A stretch of 5,088 bases of DNA from the NCBI GenBank assembly GCA_021835265.1, contig JAKBQK010000452.1, forward strand, positions 1-5,088, written 5' to 3'. Every line of letters starts with the position of its first letter. The first letter of the stretch is position 1. The position numbers were made by a program, and so were the translations under genes. The DNA is from Thermoplasmata archaeon. GTDB taxonomy: Archaea; Thermoplasmatota; Thermoplasmata; Thermoplasmatales; Thermoplasmataceae. The notes beneath the pieces were generated by a model. It ran no database searches, had not been told where the DNA came from, and saw only the letters and a list, made by a program, of their open reading frames with translations. Shown in pieces: positions 1 through 4,821 of the stretch.

Positions 1-563
1 TCATGCCTACCAAGGAATAAGATTGTGAATTTTTCAAATTTATCTGTTGATTTTGGTATTTCATCAAACCAGGTATTGGACAAAATGAAGTATTTGCTTT
101 CCTTTGGGATAATTTCAAGTTGCACTTTATTTAGCAAATGAAAAAGATCGAATTTGGGAAACAGCTTATTCACAATTAACTTTTGTAACCTACTAGTAGG
201 TTTCTGCAAAGCAGGCTCGTGAAAACCATAAATAGTAGGTGAATTTGACTTAAAACACTGCTTTAAAAAGTAATAATAACCACCAGTAACGTATGTGACG
301 TCCGTGTCAATTTTTGGTATAGACTCCATTCTTAAAGGGTTGAATCTGCCTCGCTTATAAGCCACTTCATGGTAATCAAACTTTATTATCTTCAAAAGAT
401 CGTTAATAGATACTCTAGGACCGGAGATTGGCAAAAAGCCCAGAGCATAGATTTCCACCTTTACTCCTTTTTGGACTAGGAGGTTGCCAACTGATATCGC
501 CCATTTTTCACCTCCCCCGAAATTTGTCAGAGAATGCGGTAAAAGAAATGTTATTTTCGTAAT
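1..563 (-). CDS. GT4-family glycosyltransferase, N-terminal part (C-terminus cut by left window edge)
   Basis: An open frame of 187 codons runs down the minus strand from 563 into the left edge. Its translation is the N-terminal half of a GT-B fold, GT4-type glycosyltransferase. Strand beta-1 (ITFLLPHSL, residues 4-12) is followed by a glycine-rich loop NFGGGEKWA (14-22), the usual acceptor-side loop. H115 in YGFHEP sits where GT4 enzymes often carry a conserved histidine. FTILFLGRH (179-187) is the first strand of the C-terminal nucleotide-sugar domain, where the window ends. It probably transfers a sugar from an activated donor to a membrane-bound glycan precursor at the cytoplasmic face; donor and acceptor cannot be read here. 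The start is odd: the in-frame stop TGA is at 579-581 and no ATG, GTG or TTG lies between it and beta-1. The best fit is ATT at 561-563, giving (M)TKITFLLP. A later start would remove the glycine loop. It has its own promoter candidates and follows gene 2 on the same strand after 150 bp. Confidence 0.85.
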   Translation of the reverse strand, partial: MTKITFLLPHSLTNFGGGEKWAISVGNLLVQKGVKVEIYALGFLPISGPRVSINDLLKIIKFDYHEVAYKRGRFNPLRMESIPKIDTDVTYVTGGYYYFLKQCFKSNSPTIYGFHEPALQKPTSRLQKLIVNKLFPKFDLFHLLNKVQLEIIPKESKYFILSNTWFDEIPKSTDKFEKFTILFLGRH

Positions 564-566
564 TCT

Positions 567-577
567 GTATTCAATAC
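567..577. repeat. Perfect short inverted repeat upstream of gene 1
   Basis: GTATT-C-AATAC is a perfect palindrome with 5-bp arms around one central base. It lies between the nearer TATA-like box (581-588) and the apparent ATT start at 563, so near the expected transcription start. The position would suit an operator, but an 11-bp AT-rich palindrome can easily arise by chance. Confidence 0.25.
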
Positions 578-580
578 TTC

Positions 581-608
581 AATATAAATAATTTATTCTC
601 TTATATAA
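581..608 (-). promoter_or_regulatory. Archaeal TATA box candidates for gene 1
   Basis: Two TATA-like boxes read towards gene 1. TTATATAA at 601-608 is a near-consensus archaeal box, which would start transcription around 577-580 and leave a leader of roughly 15 nt. TTTATATT at 581-588 is centred about 22 bp before the apparent ATT start, slightly close for a leaderless message. Neither route provides a Shine-Dalgarno sequence. TTATATAA is palindromic, so it does not fix direction by itself; the downstream gene does. Confidence 0.5.
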
Positions 609-684
609 TTAGATGTTAACAATTTCTCTGTCAACGCTAGTTAGTTCCTTCTCAATGTGAAATACTACTTACTTAAGGGTTTAT

Positions 685-711
685 TAAAGCAAATGCAAAG
701 AAAGCAAAATA
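685..711 (-). terminator. U-rich terminator candidate after gene 2
   Basis: Directly after the TAA stop of gene 2 (714-716), the minus strand reads TATTTTGC, then TTTCTTTGC, then ATTTGC and TTTAA: repeated short T runs without a hairpin. Archaeal RNA polymerase terminates on such U-rich stretches without needing a stem. This would separate gene 2 from gene 1, which has its own promoter. The call rests on composition and position only. Confidence 0.4.
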
Positions 712-713
712 GA

Positions 714-1793
714 TTAGTGTAAGATTTCGTTAATTATCTCAATTAATTTTTCTTCAAATACCCTGTGAGAGAATCTTGATCTTGATTCATATATTTCCAT
801 CCTTTCAGAAAAATCAAGATCGAAGGATTCAAGAATTTTTTGCGAGGCTTCTTCAATATTATCATAACCTAATCCATACTTGCCATTTTCAGCTATGTCT
901 TCCCAAATTCCACCACTACTTGGAACTACTGGCACACAACCGTAAGAAATTGCTTCGGCAGCAGATACTCCAAAGTGTTCCATAGGCTTAGAATGAAAAT
1001 ATGTCCAAGATGATTCATATAGCAATCTCTTTTGTTCAGTATTCGGGTTTGGTATTAATTCAACATTGTCAGGCTTATTTTTCTTCAAATCGTTATAATA
1101 ATCAATTTGGTCCTCTCCCAAATAGCCTGCAACGATAAAGCTGGCATTGGTTTTTTCAGCACATTTCAGTACAAAGTTTATTTCCTTATCAGGCATAATT
1201 CTTCCAAAAACCAACACAGTATTCTCAGCCTTATTGTTTAGGTCAATCTCAAAATCGGTATCTACAGGTGTGTAGATGTAATCTATTCTTCTTGGCCTTA
1301 TTCCAATTTTAGGAAGGTTGTTTTCAGATATCCTCTTCGTATATTTGCCATGGGTTAAAAAATTAGCATTATCATATAAACTGTATATTTTTGTGTATTT
1401 TAATATATAATACAATGAGTTTTTCCTTAATGTTCCATCGGGCAAAAGAATGGTATCTATAAAAGAAGGGCCATGCAAGTAATTAATATCAGCTTTGTAA
1501 ATAAAAGTGTTAGGATGGTTATTAAAGGTCAAATCATAATTTGAAATGTTGTATCTTTTTAATTCTGATCTGAGTTTTCTTGTATTCCTTAAAATATCAA
1601 TACGCGTTTTTTCCTTAAAATATGGGTAATTCGTCTCCAGCTTATTCTTTATCCCATTTGGAAAGTACTTATGCTCTTTCCCGCATAACACATCAACATC
1701 ATAACCTGCTTTCTTAAGAGTGTCAATGACTTTATATGACAGGTATTGCGTACCTCCCAAATTTACGAACTGGCCCAGTACTAGTGCTTTCAT
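714..1793 (-). CDS. GT4-family glycosyltransferase, ALG11-like
   Basis: A complete 359-residue GT-B enzyme of family GT4. The N-terminal Rossmann domain starts MKALVLGQFV and carries the loop NLGGTQ (11-16). YLHGPSFID (105-113) has the conserved histidine H107. The C-terminal domain begins near 191 with VLVFGRIMPDKE (193-204), whose R198 and K203 match the donor-phosphate-binding Arg and Lys. The EX7E motif is intact as E272 to E280 in EHFGVSAAEA. The EHFG form and YTPVDT (174-179) recall ALG11-type mannosyltransferases, so a GDP-mannose donor and a lipid-linked oligosaccharide acceptor are possible, but this is inference. There is no signal peptide or transmembrane segment; it is probably cytosolic and bound to the inner membrane face. 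Length is normal for the family. The ATG start opens directly on beta-1, with no Shine-Dalgarno sequence. It is divergent from the GT2 gene across 140 bp. Confidence 0.95.
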   Translation of the reverse strand: MKALVLGQFVNLGGTQYLSYKVIDTLKKAGYDVDVLCGKEHKYFPNGIKNKLETNYPYFKEKTRIDILRNTRKLRSELKRYNISNYDLTFNNHPNTFIYKADINYLHGPSFIDTILLPDGTLRKNSLYYILKYTKIYSLYDNANFLTHGKYTKRISENNLPKIGIRPRRIDYIYTPVDTDFEIDLNNKAENTVLVFGRIMPDKEINFVLKCAEKTNASFIVAGYLGEDQIDYYNDLKKNKPDNVELIPNPNTEQKRLLYESSWTYFHSKPMEHFGVSAAEAISYGCVPVVPSSGGIWEDIAENGKYGLGYDNIEEASQKILESFDLDFSERMEIYESRSRFSHRVFEEKLIEIINEILH

Positions 1794-1812
1794 TTGTTCA
1801 ATTTGTTATTCA

Positions 1813-1829
1813 GGATAACTATTAAGATT
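1813..1829 (-). promoter_or_regulatory. Weak TATA-like promoter of gene 2
   Basis: On the minus strand CTTAATAG (1819-1826) is centred about 29 bp before the ATG at 1793, the spacing of a leaderless archaeal promoter. The match to the TATA consensus is poor and no clear BRE precedes it. The call depends mostly on spacing. Confidence 0.3.
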
Positions 1830-1891
1830 CTTCATTTAACACTGTCCGGATAAACTTATTACGACTTCCCAAGAATTGTGTTTCCATATGA

Positions 1892-1906
1892 TATACCTTT
1901 TATTTG
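1892..1906 (+). promoter_or_regulatory. TATA-like promoter of the GT2 gene
   Basis: The stretch TATACC-TTTTATTTG holds TTTTATTT at about 1898-1905, centred near 1901. That is about 27 bp before GTG 1928 and 33 bp before ATG 1934. This favours a leaderless or nearly leaderless message starting at one of those codons, and it argues against TTG 1904, which lies within the box. Confidence 0.4.
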
Positions 1907-1933
1907 TTAACCCATTATCCATATTTAGTGGAG

Positions 1934-2794
1934 ATGCAGGAGCCCCCCAAGATTAGCATAATAATAACTAGTTTTAATGATAAACGCACTTTCGGGTTGA
2001 TAGAGTCCTTGAATAGCCTGGATGTTTTTGAAATAATCATTGCAGATGGAGGTTCTTCGATGGAAATAGTCGATAATTTCAAGAAAATGTGTAATGATAA
2101 GGTAATGTTTTACGATCTTCCCGGCAATATAGCTGAAACAAGATTCCAAACTCAAAATCTCATTAGGGGCGATATTTCAGTTTTTGTCGACACTGATGAA
2201 TTACCAACAAGTGGATGGCTTGAGAAGCTTGTTGAACCAATAGTCGGGGGCAGGGCGGATTTCACTTTTGGTTCAACCAAGCCATTAACAGAACCGGATA
2301 ATAGATTTTCTCAATATCTTGATAAATACGACCAATATCTATACAACTTCGTTTTACCAGTTGACATACTCAAAGGGGCTATGGGTAATTCCGCCTGGAA
2401 AACAGATATTATCACAAAGGTAGGTTTTGATCCATGCCTTGGCATTGGGGGAGAAGATTATGACTTAACAATCAGGGCACACAAAGATGGTTATAGAGGC
2501 GAATATGTGAAAGATGCCGTTCTGCTTCACAATCAAAACTCAATTAGAACATGGAGAAAATTCGTAAAAAAGATGTTTTACAATTATCAGGTCGGTGCCT
2601 CTCTTGCTTACAGGAAAAGCGGGATGCTCCTTCAAAGGGCTGGAGCCTCCACATCCGCCAATGTGAAGTTCAAAGACCCAATGGAAATAGTAATTTTTTT
2701 GCTTAAAGTGCCTGCTCTCATCTTTTCACTTATGATCGATCCTTGGAATGATGAGCGATATTGTAAAGTCCAGTTCCAACAACACGAGAAATAA
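1934..2794 (+). CDS. GT2-family (GT-A fold) glycosyltransferase
   Basis: A complete family 2 glycosyltransferase of 286 residues from ATG 1934. The GT-A domain opens with PKISIIITSFND (residues 5-16). ADGGSS (37-42) carries the nucleotide-binding aspartate D38. The DXD metal and donor motif is D86-T-D88 in FVDTDE. GGEDYDLTIR (172-181) supplies the acidic pair E174-D175 at the catalytic-base position. GMLLQRAG and then EIVIFLLKVPALIFSLMI (about 251-268) follow; the latter is one hydrophobic segment that could be a membrane helix or amphipathic anchor. It probably adds one sugar to a lipid-linked glycan at the cytoplasmic side. In-frame alternatives are GTG 1928 and TTG 1904, which would add 2 or 10 residues. 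ATG is preferred because homology begins right after it and the TATA-like box overlaps the TTG. It converges on gene 4 with one base between stops. Donor and acceptor are unknown. Confidence 0.94.
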   Translation: MQEPPKISIIITSFNDKRTFGLIESLNSLDVFEIIIADGGSSMEIVDNFKKMCNDKVMFYDLPGNIAETRFQTQNLIRGDISVFVDTDELPTSGWLEKLVEPIVGGRADFTFGSTKPLTEPDNRFSQYLDKYDQYLYNFVLPVDILKGAMGNSAWKTDIITKVGFDPCLGIGGEDYDLTIRAHKDGYRGEYVKDAVLLHNQNSIRTWRKFVKKMFYNYQVGASLAYRKSGMLLQRAGASTSANVKFKDPMEIVIFLLKVPALIFSLMIDPWNDERYCKVQFQQHEK

Positions 2795-2795
2795 G

Positions 2796-3923
2796 TCAAG
2801 AGTTTTTTTTGAGATCCTGCATAAAGGAAAGGATTTCTTCGACTTCCTTCTTTTGACTACGTATTTCGTCAACCAATTGGTGCATTTTAGCCCTTTCACT
2901 AAAATTGTCATACGATTTCTTTGATGCATCCACTATACTTTCAGTGAAATGGAGAACATCATTTCTCACATACTCAAGAAAACCTCCGTCACGAAAGTCA
3001 TCGTAAACACCATTTAAATAATCTGAACAAAGGGTATAAAGTCCAGATGCCACTGCTTCCACAATCACCGTTGGTTGGGCATCCCACTCAGTTGGAAAAA
3101 CAAAAACATCGCAGCTTCTATACATATCCTGCAGTTCCTGATCATAAAGTGGACCATGATAAAACATCCCCTTAACTTTCATATTACTGACCTTTTCTGA
3201 TAGACGCCCGGCTCCAACAATATGTAACTCAGCAAATGCAGATACTTGGCTGCGTTCCCACGCTTCAAACAAGATATCCAATCCCTTTTTTGGTTCAAGT
3301 CTAGCCACAAAAAGAAATTTGACTTTTTTGTTTACAGTGTTATTTCTGGGGAAGAAAAGATCAGTGTTGACTCCTTTGGGAATGATCCTGGCTTCCTTAT
3401 CTCTTATTAGTTCCTTGTACTTTCTTTCACTATCAAATAGCCTTAAACCGTCGGCCCTCTTCATCAAAATGCCTAAGTTGATTCCCCTTACCTTCATTGG
3501 GCCCATAATTTGATTGTGTGTACCAACGATTATATTCCCGGAATCGCGGGGAAAAATATCTGAATCCACAAAATCAAAAAGATACAGGCCATCAAAACTG
3601 CCAAGAGACTTTATCAATCTCCGATTGAGAATCTTTCTCAAGAAAATAAACGGCTTAAACAATAGATAATGAATGACCGGGCCAAATGGAACACTTCTAG
3701 TTGTCTCAACTATCTTATACCAAGCCAATTTTAATGTAATTACTTTGACATTTTCCATTTCTTTTAGAAGATTCAGGGGGAAATCATCCCGTCCCTTAAA
3801 GTCATAACTTTGCAGCAGATACACTTCATCACAATGCTTTGAGGCTTCTCTGATATAGTGCACTACTGTCCCAGAGTTTCCTCCGAAGGGCAACAAATTC
3901 GGAATAACAAACGCTACTCTCAA
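2796..3923 (-). CDS. GT4-family glycosyltransferase
   Basis: A complete 375-residue GT-B, GT4-type glycosyltransferase. The N-terminal domain begins MRVAFVIPNLLPFGGNSGTV, with the glycine loop at 13-18, and includes GTHNQI (134-139) at the region of the conserved histidine. IPKGVNTDLF (181-190) is the typical linker motif that precedes the donor domain. FLFVARLEPKKGLD (203-216) holds the phosphate-binding R208 and K213. In the EX7E region, FPTEWDAQPTVIVEA puts Asp at the first position (D281) and Glu at the second (E289). The protein has no signal peptide; a basic, hydrophobic stretch at 85-105 (HYLLFKPFIFLRKILNRR) could help it bind the membrane. The start is TTG 3921-3923: an in-frame stop lies seven codons upstream, no ATG or GTG is available, and a BRE/TATA pair sits about 27 bp before it. 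It is divergent from gmhA and converges on the GT2 gene. Specificity is not readable. Confidence 0.95.
   Translation of the reverse strand: MRVAFVIPNLLPFGGNSGTVVHYIREASKHCDEVYLLQSYDFKGRDDFPLNLLKEMENVKVITLKLAWYKIVETTRSVPFGPVIHYLLFKPFIFLRKILNRRLIKSLGSFDGLYLFDFVDSDIFPRDSGNIIVGTHNQIMGPMKVRGINLGILMKRADGLRLFDSERKYKELIRDKEARIIPKGVNTDLFFPRNNTVNKKVKFLFVARLEPKKGLDILFEAWERSQVSAFAELHIVGAGRLSEKVSNMKVKGMFYHGPLYDQELQDMYRSCDVFVFPTEWDAQPTVIVEAVASGLYTLCSDYLNGVYDDFRDGGFLEYVRNDVLHFTESIVDASKKSYDNFSERAKMHQLVDEIRSQKKEVEEILSFMQDLKKNS
2803..2810 (+). terminator. T8 tract, terminator candidate for the GT2 gene
   Basis: A run of eight T residues begins 9 bases after the TAA stop of the GT2 gene, the right form and place for archaeal oligo-U termination. 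It lies inside the last codons of the opposing GT4 gene, where it reads as the A-rich codons for Lys-Lys-Asn. The tract may therefore serve both as coding sequence and as terminator, or may simply be a lysine-rich tail. Confidence 0.45.
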
Positions 3924-3932
3924 TATCCAGAA

Positions 3933-3946
3933 AGTGACCCATCACT
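3933..3946. repeat. Perfect inverted repeat between TATA box and start of gene 4
   Basis: AGTGA-CCCA-TCACT is a perfect inverted repeat with 5-bp arms and a 4-nt spacer. It starts just downstream of the minus-strand TATA box (3947-3954) and ends 10 bp before the TTG start. A regulator bound here would block the transcription start region. No protein or experiment links to it, and chance is a real alternative. Confidence 0.3.
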
Positions 3947-3960
3947 ATTTATTTTTTCCA
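3945..3960 (-). promoter_or_regulatory. BRE/TATA promoter of gene 4
   Basis: On the minus strand TGGAAAAAATAAATAG contains a purine-rich BRE (GGAAAA) followed by AATAAATA (3947-3954). The box is centred about 27 bp before the TTG start at 3923. This is the standard archaeal spacing for a leaderless transcript whose first codon is the start codon, and it supports the TTG start. Confidence 0.6.
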
Positions 3961-4033
3961 AACCTTTGCCATTTGATGTTTTCTTACTAAAACTCTAAAA
4001 AAAGAATTTGAAATAAAGTAAAATAGCAGGAGT

Positions 4034-4048
4034 CGGAAAAATTATAAC
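4034..4048 (+). promoter_or_regulatory. BRE/TATA promoter of gmhA
   Basis: CGGAAAAATTATAAC holds a purine-rich BRE (GGAAAA, 4035-4040) next to a TATA box (ATTATAAC, 4041-4048), centred about 30 bp before the gmhA ATG at 4075. No Shine-Dalgarno sequence lies between, so a leaderless or near-leaderless message is expected. The BRE is nearly the same as that of the divergent gene 4. A second box-like stretch, TAATATTT at 4050-4057, is too close to the start. Confidence 0.6.
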
Positions 4049-4074
4049 GTAATATTTGTTTTAAGACACCGTAT

Positions 4075-4638
4075 ATGATTTCTTTGGAAAATTACGTGGA
4101 ACAAGGCGTGGGAGCCAGAAAAGCAATCAATATTATTCAGATCCAACGATTTGCTCAAAAGCTCAAGGAAACCTTTGAGGTGCACGGGAAATTGATTGCC
4201 TTTGGAAATGGTGGTTCAGCTGCCGACGCTCAACACTTTGTCGGAGAACTTGATGGTCACTTCACAAAAGAGAGAAAAGCGCTTCCTGCCATAGCACTTT
4301 CAACAAATACCTCATCTATGACCGCAATAGCAAATGATTACTCTTATGATGAAGTGTTCTCGAGACCTGTATCTGCATTGGCAACTGATAATGATGTTGT
4401 AGTTGGAATAAGCACTTCTGGAAACTCCAAGAATGTCATTAAGGCCATGGAGGCATCCAGGGAAAAAGGAGCTTACACTGTTGCCTTCACTGGTCGCTCA
4501 GGGGGCAGGCTTAAAGGTAATGTTGATCTTTTATTCAACGTTGAATCTGATTTTACCCCTATTATCCAGGAAGTACATATCTCAATGATTCATATGATAT
4601 GCCTGGAACTTGATCGGATTCAAGAGAAAAACGAATGA
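4075..4638 (+). CDS. gmhA: Sedoheptulose-7-phosphate isomerase GmhA (SIS domain)
   Basis: A complete 187-residue, single-domain SIS protein close in length to E. coli GmhA. The family converts D-sedoheptulose 7-phosphate to D-glycero-D-manno-heptose 7-phosphate, the first step to nucleotide-activated heptoses; it acts in the cytosol, usually as a homotetramer. The sugar-phosphate loop GNGGSAADAQHF (44-55) and second SIS motif GISTSGNSKN (111-120) are both intact. Recalled from E. coli GmhA, catalytic or zinc-site residues H61, E65, Q172 and H180 match H54, E58, Q165 and H173 here at a constant offset of seven, so the enzyme should be active. The later-pathway kinase, phosphatase and nucleotidyltransferase are not in the window. 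The ATG at 4075 has a BRE/TATA promoter 30 bp upstream and no Shine-Dalgarno sequence. Its place beside four glycosyltransferases suggests that heptose goes into a surface glycan. A related SIS isomerase with another sugar phosphate is possible but less likely. Confidence 0.96.
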   Translation: MISLENYVEQGVGARKAINIIQIQRFAQKLKETFEVHGKLIAFGNGGSAADAQHFVGELDGHFTKERKALPAIALSTNTSSMTAIANDYSYDEVFSRPVSALATDNDVVVGISTSGNSKNVIKAMEASREKGAYTVAFTGRSGGRLKGNVDLLFNVESDFTPIIQEVHISMIHMICLELDRIQEKNE

Positions 4639-4658
4639 TATTCATTCCAACAGGCAGG

Positions 4659-4675
4659 CAAGCGCTGTTTGCTTG
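4659..4675 (+). other. Short hairpin after gmhA
   Basis: CAAGC and GCTTG form a 5-bp stem around a 7-nt loop, starting 21 bases after the gmhA stop. No T tract follows it, so it is not a bacterial-type terminator. It may have no function. Confidence 0.15.
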
Positions 4676-4735
4676 AAAGAATCGTGAACTCTTCAATCAG
4701 TACAGCCATTCTGGACATATTCCTACGCATTTAAG

Positions 4736-4757
4736 CATATTTCATTCTTTTATTTCC
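4736..4757 (+). terminator. U-rich stretch, possible gmhA terminator
   Basis: The 183-bp gap between the convergent gmhA and PAC2 genes holds no gene that I can support. Its most T-rich part reads ATTTCATTC followed by TTTTATTTCC, about 100 bp after the gmhA stop. Archaeal termination on short U runs could occur here, but the runs are only three or four T long. Confidence 0.25.
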
Positions 4758-4821
4758 AACATAGATTCTCATTAATCCTTTTCTTGCCCAAGCTATTGTA
4801 GTTCCGTCTTACTTCTGGTCA

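Noticed and set aside
564..713. RNA gene or small ORF in the gap between genes 1 and 2
   Set aside because: The AT-rich sequence shows no tRNA-like cloverleaf, no GC-rich structured segment as expected of an archaeal ncRNA, and no start with a convincing reading frame; promoter and terminator signals account for it.
776..985. Plus-strand open frame of 69 codons opposite gene 2
   Set aside because: It lies wholly antisense to the conserved C-terminal half of the gene 2 glycosyltransferase; its translation has no recognisable domain and no promoter precedes it.
1925..2155. Minus-strand open frame of 76 codons opposite the GT2 gene
   Set aside because: It is antisense to the conserved GT-A nucleotide-binding region, and its composition follows from the opposite coding strand.
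2726..2929. Minus-strand open frame of 67 codons spanning the gene 3 / gene 4 junction
   Set aside because: It overlaps the ends of two well-supported genes in another frame, and the translation shows no domain.
3319..3513. Plus-strand open frame of 64 codons, hydrophobic, opposite gene 4
   Set aside because: It looks like a small membrane protein, but it lies antisense to the conserved donor-domain start of gene 4. Hydrophobicity of this kind is a common by-product of antisense frames over charged sequence.
4075..4638. Bacterial LPS inner-core cluster
   Set aside because: gmhA with glycosyltransferases would suit a Gram-negative LPS locus, but the PAC2 protein with its HbYX-like end, the BRE/TATA promoters and the lack of Shine-Dalgarno sequences fit an archaeon better.
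4659..4675. Hairpin after gmhA as a Rho-independent terminator
   Set aside because: The stem has only 5 bp and no T tract follows, and archaea do not rely on such structures.
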